This document shows positions 1 through 7,421 of a stretch of DNA of 9,002 nucleotides, piece after piece. The translations under genes were made by a program, and so were the position numbers. Below the pieces are notes generated by a model. It saw only the letters and a program-made list of their open reading frames with translations, was not told the DNA's origin and did no database searches. How positions within the stretch are numbered: the first letter of the stretch is position 1; every line of letters starts with the position of its first letter. Source of the stretch: Allobranchiibius sp038199265 (GTDB lineage Bacteria > Actinomycetota > Actinomycetes > Actinomycetales > Dermatophilaceae); contig JBBPZD010000018.1 of assembly GCA_038199265.1 (NCBI GenBank), forward strand, positions 1 to 9,002, given 5' to 3'.

Positions 1-24
1 GCGGGCGGCGCACGCGTTGGTACT

Positions 25-65
25 CACCGTTGTGCCGTGGAGCCGCACCCCCCGGCACAACGGTG
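25..65 (-). terminator. Perfect 13-bp inverted repeat, candidate operon terminator
   Basis: The arms at 25-37 (CACCGTTGTGCCG) and 53-65 (CGGCACAACGGTG) are perfect reverse complements with a 15-nt loop. The structure lies about 50 nt beyond the stop codon of the transglutaminase gene that ends the operon. Neither strand has a T-run after the stem, so it is not a classical U-tailed intrinsic terminator, but U-less hairpins are common after high-GC actinobacterial genes. Because it is symmetrical it could serve either strand. A protein-binding palindrome or a site for the next gene (not in the window) are alternatives. Confidence 0.5.
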
Positions 66-115
66 TCGTCTCACGACAGTGCTGGGCAGCTACCGCTGCT
101 CAGTGACTGGCTTTG

Positions 116-1066
116 TCACGACATCGGAAAGTGTTGCAACTGCGGACTCAGGTGCTCCGGGTCGAGCGGGATGACGTCGACGAGTACTTCGAGCGTGCTG
201 GTTTTGCTCTCGGTGTAGATCACTCCCCGCAACGGCGACACGTCCCGGAAGTCGCGCCCCCACGCCGTGGTGACGTAGCGGGAGTCGGCGAAATGGTTGT
301 TTGTCGGGTCCATGTCGATCCAGTCCCCGCCCGGCACCATCGCGGCGACCCAGGCGTGCGTTGCGTCTGAGCCCTCCAGCTTGGGCTTGTCCTTGGGCGG
401 CGCCGTCTCGATGTAACCGCTGACGTACCGCCCCGGCAACCCGACGGCTCGCAGGCACCCGGCAGCCAGGTGTGCGAAGTCCTGGCAAACCCCTGCGCGG
501 TGCTCCAGGACCTCGTCCAGCGTCGTGGAGACCCCCGTGGCGCCCTTCTTGTACTCGAAGTCGGCGAACACCCGGTGGTACAGATCGGCGAGCGCGTCAC
601 CCAGTGGTCGGTCGGGCGACAGGATCGTGGACGCGTATCCGCGAACCGCCGGCGTGAGTTCGACCAGGCTCGAGGGCAGGGTGTACGCAGCGTAGGCAGC
701 CTGCGATGTCGTAGCGGACTCCCGCAGCTCGCGCGCGGCCGAGGCCACCGACCACTGGTTCAGTCCCGCGAGGTCGACCGGGGGCACGGTCACCGACACG
801 ACGCTGGTCTTTGAGACCCGTAGCTCTGTGTGACGGGTGCGCACTTCGATGTAGTGGCTGAAGTTGCCGAAGATGTCAGTGTGTTCGGTCAACACGTCAG
901 CCGCCGGCTTCACCTCGACGATGTTCGAGGCCACCTGTTGGTGCGGGGTGACCCGCGGTCGTAGACAGGCGCGACCGTAGGAGGAGGTCACGAAGTCCTC
1001 GTAGAAGTAGTTGGTGCGGTGCCGTACCTCGTACCACCGGGTGGCGTGCAGATCAGTCGGAATCAT
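116..1066 (-). CDS. Transglutaminase-like (papain-fold) family protein, third gene of operon
   Basis: This 316-aa protein of the COG1305 family probably cleaves or transfers amide bonds in the cytoplasm; no signal peptide or membrane segment is visible. Residues 1-100 form the beta-rich N-terminal domain typical of bacterial transglutaminase-like proteins (WYEVRHRTNYFYEDFV; SYGRACLRPR). The core follows, with a complete Cys-His-Asp triad: C194 in RAGVCQDFAHLAAGCLRAVG, H237 in DATHAWV and D253 in WIDMDPTNN. RYVSGYIET after the Cys helix is also typical. The ATG start at 1066 is preferred because it overlaps the upstream gene's TGA stop as ATGA and yields a normal family N-terminus. The frame stays open upstream to 1300, but that part is only the shadow of the ATP-grasp/alpha-E gene. 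The position implies translational coupling with that gene. Substrate unknown; peptidase, amidase or transferase activity cannot be told apart from sequence. Confidence 0.93.
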   Translation of the reverse strand: MIPTDLHATRWYEVRHRTNYFYEDFVTSSYGRACLRPRVTPHQQVASNIVEVKPAADVLTEHTDIFGNFSHYIEVRTRHTELRVSKTSVVSVTVPPVDLAGLNQWSVASAARELRESATTSQAAYAAYTLPSSLVELTPAVRGYASTILSPDRPLGDALADLYHRVFADFEYKKGATGVSTTLDEVLEHRAGVCQDFAHLAAGCLRAVGLPGRYVSGYIETAPPKDKPKLEGSDATHAWVAAMVPGGDWIDMDPTNNHFADSRYVTTAWGRDFRDVSPLRGVIYTESKTSTLEVLVDVIPLDPEHLSPQLQHFPMS

Positions 1067-3732
1067 GACTCCCCCATCGGGGACATGGTCTGGGTCTTCC
1101 CGCCGGCGCCGCCCATCGTCTGGTGCTGGGTGCCACCGGTGGACTGACGCATGCCCTCCGGCTCGGCGAACTCGGCGCGCATCGCCTGCTGAGTGCTGGT
1201 CCGCGAGAAGTACGTCGTCTCGATTGCCGCGCCGAGCTGGGTCAGCAGGGAGTGCAATTCCTGCAGGACCTGCTGCAGGCCAGTCCGCTGCGACCCGCAC
1301 ACGGTGTCCAGATCAATACCGGCCAACACGCCGCGGGCCGCGCTCACTCGTCGTGTCACGTCAGGGTCCTGAATATCACGCAGCGCGATATCGAGCTGAT
1401 CCAGCTGAAAGCGCACCGACCGGGGGTTGGCCGGGTCCAACAGGAGTAGGTCAAGAGCCGCCTGTACAGGCGAGGCGGGCCCCTGACCTGCGGCGAGACG
1501 GCGCCGGTAGGTGATCAAGCTGTCGCAGGAACGCAACACGGATTCAGTGAGCTGCCCGTCGACCACGGGCGGACGTTCCTGCGCCAGCGTCTGCCGCAGA
1601 AGATCGACAGTGCGCAACGCTCGTTCGGCCCGTCGTCCGGCATCCAGAAAGGTCCACGCAAGATCGCGCACCATGCTTTCCGCGTTCAATCCGGCCAGCG
1701 CGATCAGCAGTTCCAAGGCCTGCCCCAGCACGTCGCGGACAGAATCGTCACCATGGGCCGGCAGGTCGAGCGCTTCGTGCAACCGGCCCAACACCCGCCA
1801 GGTGTCGACCGACAACAACTCCCGGGCAGCCTGCGCGTTGCGCACGACAGCCTCGACGTCATAGGCGATGGTGCCGACCTGACCGGGATCGCGAAGCAAC
1901 ACCCGCAGCTCGTTGAGCGGAGCGGCCAGGGCCGTCTCCGCGTCGACCCCCGTGAAACCAGGTCGAACCGTGGTCAGTTCGGTGAGTGCAGCGAGCAGAG
2001 CCGCCATGGCTGCGTATCCGGGTGATTGCGACCGACGCAGGTGATCGGCCACCAGATCGTCGCAAATGATCGCCAGCCGGGTCGAGGACTCTGCCCGCTC
2101 GGTGTACCGACCAAACCAGAACAGGTCCCCCGCAGCCCGGGGCGCAAGTGCGACGGCACTGGACATGCCCGGCAGCGGACGAGTTGTCCACTGGTGCGCG
2201 CCGTCACGGTCCGTACGCTCGACATCTGCGGACGCCAACACCCACACGTCCTTGGCCTGACCACCGGCAGCGTTCGCTACGACGCGACTGGTCTCGTCCT
2301 GTGACAGACGGCCCAGCCCACCGGGCATCCAGCGGTAGCCGTCGCCGTTCGCGACCCCGAACGCGCGCACCACCAGTCGGCGTGGGGCAAGACCGTCGTC
2401 CGTGACGACCGGTGTCGTCGACATTGCCACCGGTTCCTGCAAGACCCATTTCCACGGCTCTGCCTGAATGCGGTCCCGGAACTGCTGCAGCTCGGCCCGG
2501 CTGCTTTGCCAGCCGAAGGCGGTTCGGTCGCCCGATTCGCGGTCGATCGGTTTGATCACCAACTCCGAAAGACGGCCCAGACCCTCCCGACGTGAGTGTT
2601 CGTCTCCACACCAGAGCGTGCGCACCGAGGGAAGGACCAGCTCGGAACCGAGCAGCACCTGGCAGGCTTTGTCGAGGTACGGACCGAGCGCCGGGTTCTC
2701 CAGCACACCGGACCCCAACGGATTCACGACGCTGACGTGACCGCTGCGCGTCGCCTCGACCAGGCCCGGCACGCCGAGTCGCGACCCGGCCCGCAGATCC
2801 AAGGGATCTGTCCACGACGCGTCGACGCGTCGAAGGATGACGTCGACCTGCTCTTCGCGTCCGGTCGCACGCAGCCAGACCTTGCCATCGCGCATGCCCA
2901 GGTCTTCGGACTGCACCAAAGGCAGCCCCAGCAAGGAAGCGACGAAAGCCTGATCGAACGCCGTCTCGCTGGCCGGGCCGGGCGAGAGCAGGACCACGCG
3001 AGGTTGACCGTCGCGCTCATGGGCGACCGAGACCAGCGCGTCGTGCACATCGTCGAAGAAGCCACGCAACCGGCTCAGCTCGGTGCTTCGGTAGAGGCCG
3101 GGTAACGCCCGCGCGATGATCCGGCGGTCGGCCATCGCATATCCGGCACCCGACGGCGCCTGGGCGCGGTCGCCGAGTGCGGTCCACCGCCCATCCGCAT
3201 CACGGGCGAGGTCGGTGCTGGGCAAGATGAGTTGGCGAGGACCAGGCAGCGTGGTTCCCCAGACCTCCGGCAGAAAACCCGAATGTCCGAAGATTGCAGC
3301 TGCGGGGATCGTGGCATCGGCGAGCAGGCGTTGGTGCCCGTACACGTCCGTCAGCAGTGCGTTGAAAAGCTCGGCCCGTTGAGATAGACCGGTCTCGATC
3401 TTCTGCCACTGCTCTCGATCCAGGATGACCGGCAGCGGGTCGAGCGTCCACGGGCCGGCTCGCCGACCCTCCGGCGGAACGCCGTAGGTGATGCCGTCGT
3501 CGCTGATCAGGCGCCGGACACCCGCCTGCAACGAGCGCAGCCCGCTGGCGCCCTGGGCTTCCACGTCCTGCACGAGCTCTGTGCTCGCAGGTCGAGCGCC
3601 GTCGTTGTCGAAGGTCTCGTCGAACGGCAGACTTCCCGTCTGCAGGTCCCGGTCGCCGATCGGTGATCGCGCGTCGGTGCGTCGATCCTGGTATCGCCGG
3701 TGGAGTTCGTCCTGCGATACCTGGGTGGTCAC
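1063..3732 (-). CDS. Circularly permuted ATP-grasp ligase fused to alpha-E domain
   Basis: This 889-aa fusion joins COG2308 and COG2307, which are separate genes in many genomes. Residues about 75-505 are the circularly permuted ATP-grasp part, expected to activate a carboxylate with ATP and join it to an amine. Family signatures are GITYGV (80-85), VVNPLGSGVLENPAL, LVIKP (391-395), WVLQEPVAMSTTPV (429-442) and RAFGVANGDGYRWMPGGLGR. Residues about 530-848 are the helical alpha-E domain, opening with LFWFGRYTERAE and containing MVRDLAWTFLDAGRRAERA, LITYRRRL and YFSRTSTQQ. The last 40 residues are a Gly/Gln/Thr/Met-rich tail. I chose GTG at 3732: an AGGG lies 9 nt upstream and it falls 11 nt after the previous stop. 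TTG at 3741 and GTG/ATG codons up to 3840 are also in frame, but the region beyond 3744 is real coding sequence of the upstream gene. Cytoplasmic; product and acceptor unknown. Confidence 0.93.
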   Translation of the reverse strand: MTTQVSQDELHRRYQDRRTDARSPIGDRDLQTGSLPFDETFDNDGARPASTELVQDVEAQGASGLRSLQAGVRRLISDDGITYGVPPEGRRAGPWTLDPLPVILDREQWQKIETGLSQRAELFNALLTDVYGHQRLLADATIPAAAIFGHSGFLPEVWGTTLPGPRQLILPSTDLARDADGRWTALGDRAQAPSGAGYAMADRRIIARALPGLYRSTELSRLRGFFDDVHDALVSVAHERDGQPRVVLLSPGPASETAFDQAFVASLLGLPLVQSEDLGMRDGKVWLRATGREEQVDVILRRVDASWTDPLDLRAGSRLGVPGLVEATRSGHVSVVNPLGSGVLENPALGPYLDKACQVLLGSELVLPSVRTLWCGDEHSRREGLGRLSELVIKPIDRESGDRTAFGWQSSRAELQQFRDRIQAEPWKWVLQEPVAMSTTPVVTDDGLAPRRLVVRAFGVANGDGYRWMPGGLGRLSQDETSRVVANAAGGQAKDVWVLASADVERTDRDGAHQWTTRPLPGMSSAVALAPRAAGDLFWFGRYTERAESSTRLAIICDDLVADHLRRSQSPGYAAMAALLAALTELTTVRPGFTGVDAETALAAPLNELRVLLRDPGQVGTIAYDVEAVVRNAQAARELLSVDTWRVLGRLHEALDLPAHGDDSVRDVLGQALELLIALAGLNAESMVRDLAWTFLDAGRRAERALRTVDLLRQTLAQERPPVVDGQLTESVLRSCDSLITYRRRLAAGQGPASPVQAALDLLLLDPANPRSVRFQLDQLDIALRDIQDPDVTRRVSAARGVLAGIDLDTVCGSQRTGLQQVLQELHSLLTQLGAAIETTYFSRTSTQQAMRAEFAEPEGMRQSTGGTQHQTMGGAGGKTQTMSPMGES

Positions 3733-3741
3733 GATCGACAA

Positions 3742-3746
3742 CCCTA
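3742..3746 (-). promoter_or_regulatory. Ribosome-binding site overlapping the upstream stop codon
   Basis: On the minus strand the sequence reads TAGGG. TAG is the stop of the DUF2126 gene and AGGG (3742-3745) is a Shine-Dalgarno match 9 nt before the GTG at 3732. The shared bases mean a ribosome terminating on the first gene is already on the initiation site of the second, which supports coupled translation and decides the start of the ATP-grasp gene. Confidence 0.55.
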
Positions 3747-6700
3747 CGAGGTCGTCTTGTGTCCGGCCGAGAACCTCCGCAGGTCGAGCGTGGCTGGATA
3801 GTCGGCACTCGCATACGTCGTGCTCACCGCTGCCGGCCACGCACTCGTGTCGACTGTTCCTGCGGTGTGGCTGGTTGTCTCGAACCGGCTGCCGCGACGG
3901 GTCTCTGCCTCCGCCGCGTTCACCGGGTACCGGTCGTACGAGCGGCCGCCAGGATGCGTGACGTGGTAAGTGAAGCCGCCCAGAGACCGGTTGTTCCAGC
4001 GGTCTACGAGGTCGAACACGAGCGGAGAGTGCACGCCGATCGTCGGGTGCAGCGCGGACGGCGGAGCCCAGGCGCGGTACCGGACTCCCCCGGCCAGCTG
4101 GCCGCCCGTACCAGGCACCGGCAACAGCGGCACAGGTACTCCATTGCAGGTGACGACGTGCCGTTCGGGCAACAGCCCGGTCGCCGCAACTTGGACCCGC
4201 TCGACCGATGAGTCGACGTAGCGAGAGGGACCGCCGAGACCGACCTCCTCACCCAGCACGTTCCACGGTTCGAGCGCAGCGCGCAGTTCCAGGTGCACAC
4301 CGTCGACGTCGACCTCGCCGAGTCGGGGAAAACGGAACTCATGGAACGGTCCGATCCACGCCGGGTCGAACTGCGATGCGTCGGCGTCTCGCTCGCGGAG
4401 GAAGCTGTTGAGGTCCTGGATGACGTCCCGAAGGTCGGATGCGGCGAAAGCCGGGAGCAGGAAGCGGTCGTGCAGCCGGGTTCCCCAGTTCACCAGGGGC
4501 CCGGTGTAGGGCTTCTCCCAGAAACGCGCCACCAACGCGCGCACCAGCAGACCCTGTACCAGCGACATCCGGGGATGCGGCGGCATCTCGAAGCCGCGCA
4601 TCTCCAGCAAGCCCATCCGTCCGCGTTCGGAGTCGGGGCTGTACAGCTTGTCGATGCAGAATTCACTGCGGTGGGTGTTTCCGGTGATGTCGGTCAGCAG
4701 GTGCCGCAGGAGACGGTCGGTCAGCCAGGGCAGCGATTCCTTCCCGTCTTGCAGTGGGTGTTTCGTTATTCTCTCCAGTTCGGAGAACGCGATCTCCAGT
4801 TCGTAGAGCGTCTCGGCTCGGCCTTCGTCGACTCTCGGGCTCTGGCTGGTCGGGCCGATGAATCGGCCTGAGAAGACATACGACAGCGAGGGGTGGTGCT
4901 GCCAGAAGGTGATCATGCTCCGTAGCAGATCGGGACGCCGCAGCATCGGGCTCTCAGCAGGAGTGCGACCACCGAGGGTGATGTGGTTGCCGCCGCCGGT
5001 ACCAGTGTGTGTGCCGTCCAGGTCGAACTTCTCGGTCGCGAGTCTGGAATGGCGCGCGTCGTCGTCGAGGCTCTCGGTGAGCGTGACCAGTTCGGTCCAG
5101 CTGGCGGTCGGCTGCAGGTTGACCTCGATCACGCCCGGGTCGGGTGTGACGCTGAGGGTCTCGACCCGGCCGTCGCCGGGGGGCGGGTACCCCTCCAGGA
5201 CGACAGGGGTGCTCGTCGCGGCCGCTGCACCCTCGATAGCGGCGAGCAGGCTGACACCATGTTCGAAGTCGTCGCACGGCGGCAGGAAGACGAACACGTG
5301 CCCGTCGCGCTCCTGGACGGCGAGCGCCGTGCGGGGCGACTTCTCGATGTCGAGAACTGGGACGTCGGAAACACCATCAGGGCTCTTGATCGGTTCCATC
5401 GCGCGGAGCGGGCCGCGGGGTGCGAACGGCGACTGCTCGGGTTCGTAGGGCGCCTCGGTCCAGGCAATGGACGACAACGGCAGGCGCAGACCCAGCGGCG
5501 ACGTGCCCGGCATGAGGAACAGTCGCTCGCGACGGGTGCGCCAGTGCGCGGTAGCCCAACCATCGCCGTCCGGGTCGGAGAACACTGGCACCACCCAGCC
5601 TGCGGGCAGGCCGGCCGCCTCATCGATGGCCGCGATCTGCTCGGCACGGGTAGCGGTGCTGGCGTCAGGCGACACCTTTTCCTCGGGTCGTTTGCCGGAC
5701 GGGAGCCTCGCCTCGGTCAGCAACGATTCCATCGGGTCGTCGTAAGCGGCTCGGGCGACATCGGCCGGAATTCCGAGGCGCGCGGCGATGGCGAGGGCGA
5801 GCGCGCGCACCTGTTCCCCGGCAGCCGCCGAACCGGTTTCGACACGGGCCGCTGCCCACGGGTCGTCCAGAAGTTCTTGGTCGTGCCACCGCGGCTGGCC
5901 GTCGCGGCGCCACAGCAGCCCGATCTGCCAGCGAGGCAGCGGCTCACCGGGGTACCACTTGCCTTGTCCGTGGTGGGTGAGGCCGTTCGCAGCCCACCGG
6001 TCGCGCAGCTTGTCGGCAAGTTGCGTCGCGAGCTGGCGCTTCTCCGCACCGTCCGCTGCGGTCTCCCACTGGGCATCGGAGGTGTCGCCGCTGGAGACGA
6101 ACGTGGGCTCGCCGCCCATCGTCAGCCGCACGTCTCCTGCTTCGAGCAGCGTGTCGACGTGCGCGCCGAGCTCCTGAACGCCCTGCCACTGCTCGTCCGA
6201 GTAGGGCTTGGTCACTCGGGGGTCCTCGAACACCCGGGTAACGGAGTTGGAGAAGGAGAACTGGACGTCGGCGAAGTCTGTCGCTCCGGAGATCGGCGCG
6301 GCGCTGGAGGGGTGCGGGGTCGCACAGAGTGGGATATGCCCCTCACCCGCGAGCAGTCCTGAGGTCGCGTCCAGCCCCACCCACCCTGCTCCGGGGATGT
6401 ATACCTCGGCCCACGCATGTAGGTCGGTGAAGTCCTCCGTCGGTCCGCTCGGGCCACCGATGGCGGCCTGATCGGCGGTCAGCTGCACGAGGTAGCCGGA
6501 GACGAAGCGGGCGGCGAGGCCGAGTTGCCGCATCACCGACACCAGCAACCAGGCACTGTCGCGGCACGAACCGAGGTGCTTCTGCAGCGTGTCATCCGGC
6601 TGCTGTACGCCGGTCTCCAGACGCACGCTGTAGTCGACGCTGTCGCGCACCCGCTGGTTGATACCGACCAGGAAATCAACGATGCGGGTGCCCTCGGCCG

Positions 6701-7133
6701 GCCAGCTGACGTTGTCGGCGACCCATTGACTCACCAGCGGTCCGGGGCCGGCACCGGCATCACCGTCGTCGACCGGCCGCAGGTAGGGGTCCAGGTCGGC
6801 GCGCAGATCCGCGGGGTAGGAGAAGGGGTAGGTCTCCGCGTAATCCTCGACGAAGAAGTCGAACGGGTTGATGACCGTCATGTCAGCGACCAGGTCGACG
6901 ATGATGTCCAGCTCGCCGACCTTCTCCGGGAAGACCAGGCGGCCCAGATAGTTGCCGAACGCGTCCTGCTGCCAGTTCAGGAAATGATCGCGCGGCGAGA
7001 CGGTGAGCGAGTACGCAGTGATCGGCGTGCGACTGTGCGGCGCCGGCCGGAGGCGAACCGTGTGGGGGTGCACAGCGACCGGACGGTCGAAGGAATAGGT
7101 GGTGCGGTGCTGGATGGCCACACGGATCGTCAC
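3744..7133 (-). CDS. Two-module protein: N-terminal transglutaminase-like domain plus DUF2126
   Basis: This 1129-aa protein of the COG4196 type is the usual length for its family and begins the operon. Residues 1-95 are the bacterial transglutaminase N-terminal domain (VAIQHRTTYSFDRPV). The papain-fold core follows with C190 in LGSCRDSAWLL, H239 in DLHAWAEVY and D255 in GWVGLDATSG. DUF2126 begins near 300 with the hallmark LTMGGEPTFVS (337-347) and runs to the end, closing with HVTHPGGRSYDRYPVNAAEAE and TLDLRR. Within it, GVIEVNLQP, HTGTGGGNHITLGG (709-722) and MGLLEMRGFEMPPH resemble the acidic, His-containing and Arg motifs of glutamine-synthetase/GCS2-type ligases, so I infer a second COOH-NH2 ligase. 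GTG at 7133 is chosen because AGGG lies 8 nt upstream and it gives the conserved N-terminus V-T-I-R-V-A-I. GTG codons at 7142 and 7151 are alternatives. No membrane segment is seen. Substrate unknown. Confidence 0.92.
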   Translation of the reverse strand: MTIRVAIQHRTTYSFDRPVAVHPHTVRLRPAPHSRTPITAYSLTVSPRDHFLNWQQDAFGNYLGRLVFPEKVGELDIIVDLVADMTVINPFDFFVEDYAETYPFSYPADLRADLDPYLRPVDDGDAGAGPGPLVSQWVADNVSWPAEGTRIVDFLVGINQRVRDSVDYSVRLETGVQQPDDTLQKHLGSCRDSAWLLVSVMRQLGLAARFVSGYLVQLTADQAAIGGPSGPTEDFTDLHAWAEVYIPGAGWVGLDATSGLLAGEGHIPLCATPHPSSAAPISGATDFADVQFSFSNSVTRVFEDPRVTKPYSDEQWQGVQELGAHVDTLLEAGDVRLTMGGEPTFVSSGDTSDAQWETAADGAEKRQLATQLADKLRDRWAANGLTHHGQGKWYPGEPLPRWQIGLLWRRDGQPRWHDQELLDDPWAAARVETGSAAAGEQVRALALAIAARLGIPADVARAAYDDPMESLLTEARLPSGKRPEEKVSPDASTATRAEQIAAIDEAAGLPAGWVVPVFSDPDGDGWATAHWRTRRERLFLMPGTSPLGLRLPLSSIAWTEAPYEPEQSPFAPRGPLRAMEPIKSPDGVSDVPVLDIEKSPRTALAVQERDGHVFVFLPPCDDFEHGVSLLAAIEGAAAATSTPVVLEGYPPPGDGRVETLSVTPDPGVIEVNLQPTASWTELVTLTESLDDDARHSRLATEKFDLDGTHTGTGGGNHITLGGRTPAESPMLRRPDLLRSMITFWQHHPSLSYVFSGRFIGPTSQSPRVDEGRAETLYELEIAFSELERITKHPLQDGKESLPWLTDRLLRHLLTDITGNTHRSEFCIDKLYSPDSERGRMGLLEMRGFEMPPHPRMSLVQGLLVRALVARFWEKPYTGPLVNWGTRLHDRFLLPAFAASDLRDVIQDLNSFLRERDADASQFDPAWIGPFHEFRFPRLGEVDVDGVHLELRAALEPWNVLGEEVGLGGPSRYVDSSVERVQVAATGLLPERHVVTCNGVPVPLLPVPGTGGQLAGGVRYRAWAPPSALHPTIGVHSPLVFDLVDRWNNRSLGGFTYHVTHPGGRSYDRYPVNAAEAETRRGSRFETTSHTAGTVDTSAWPAAVSTTYASADYPATLDLRRFSAGHKTTS

Positions 7134-7141
7134 GGGCCACA

Positions 7142-7145
7142 CCCT
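7142..7145 (-). promoter_or_regulatory. Ribosome-binding site deciding the operon's first start codon
   Basis: AGGG on the minus strand, within ATAGGG, ends 8 nt before the GTG at 7133. In-frame GTG codons at 7142 and 7151 overlap or precede this site and have no comparable motif in front, so 7133 is the best start. The core and spacing resemble the site before the second gene of the operon. Confidence 0.5.
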
Positions 7146-7200
7146 ATGCACTCGCGGGCTAGCCGCGTTCCGGCTGCGCGGGACGTCTCACCCTGCGGTT

Positions 7201-7243
7201 GTCCGCACGATCGCGCACCCGTCTGCACGAAAGCGCGGACACT
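7201..7243 (+). repeat. Intergenic 43-base direct repeat, copy A
   Basis: By hand alignment it matches copy B (7425-7467) at 35 of 43 positions without gaps. The last 17 bases (ACGAAAGCGCGGACACT) are identical and the middle diverges. Its ends form an inverted repeat, TGTCCGC (7200-7206) against GCGGACA (7235-7241). It lies 67-110 nt upstream of the operon's first start codon. Confidence 0.7.
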
Positions 7244-7310
7244 GCGATGTTGTCGTTGGGAAAACCAGACGTGGGCCGTCGGGACGGCTACTGCTGACGA
7301 TGTCCACTTC

Positions 7311-7339
7311 GGCCTATGCAAGGGCCACGGCGAGGTCAA
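7311..7339 (-). promoter_or_regulatory. Weak candidate promoter of the ligase operon
   Basis: The minus strand has TTGACC (7334-7339), one base from the sigma-70-type -35 consensus, then 17 nt, then TAGGCC (7311-7316), a poor -10 match. It lies in the only sizeable gap upstream of the operon and would leave a leader of about 170 nt. The -10 mismatch makes this a tentative call. Confidence 0.2.
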
Positions 7340-7350
7340 CGCTCGTGGCT

Positions 7351-7364
7351 CGAACGCGGGTTTC
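7351..7364. promoter_or_regulatory. SOS-box-like sequence (possible LexA site)
   Basis: CGAACGCGGGTTTC fits the Gram-positive LexA consensus CGAACRNRYGTTYC at every specified position except one (G where Y is expected). Against the stricter mycobacterial palindrome TCGAAC-N4-GTTCGA the left half is perfect and the right half poor. It sits 11 nt upstream of the weak -35 candidate. A chance match in GC-rich DNA is quite possible. Confidence 0.25.
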
Positions 7365-7421
7365 GTGAGCGCGTCGAACATTGTGATCGCTCGTCTGACA
7401 GTGGGGTTGGCACCAGTCCCA

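Noticed and set aside
30..218. Short plus-strand frame at the left edge
   Set aside because: It runs through the inverted repeat and the 3' end of the transglutaminase gene; its translation looks random. No other gene can be supported in bases 1-115.
1067..1300. Upstream extension of the 316-aa transglutaminase gene by 78 residues
   Set aside because: The extension is Arg/Ala-rich shadow sequence of the alpha-E domain; the ATGA overlap and the family N-terminus support the start at 1066.
3733..3840. Longer N-terminus for the ATP-grasp/alpha-E protein (start at 3840)
   Set aside because: It would overlap about 97 bases of the DUF2126 gene, whose conserved C-terminus (TLDLRR) is clearly real in the other frame; the extra residues look like an out-of-frame shadow.
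4983..6362. 459-codon open frame on the plus strand
   Set aside because: It lies wholly antisense to the DUF2126 gene, has shadow-like Arg/Gly/Val-rich composition and shows no recognisable motif.
7130..7381. An 83-codon minus-strand frame whose TGA overlaps the operon's first GTG (GTGA), suggesting a small coupled leader gene
   Set aside because: Its third codon positions are only about 70% G+C by hand count, which I judge low for this GC-rich DNA. It has no strong ribosome-binding site, it runs through repeat copy A, and the protein resembles nothing I recognise. The stop/start overlap may be chance.
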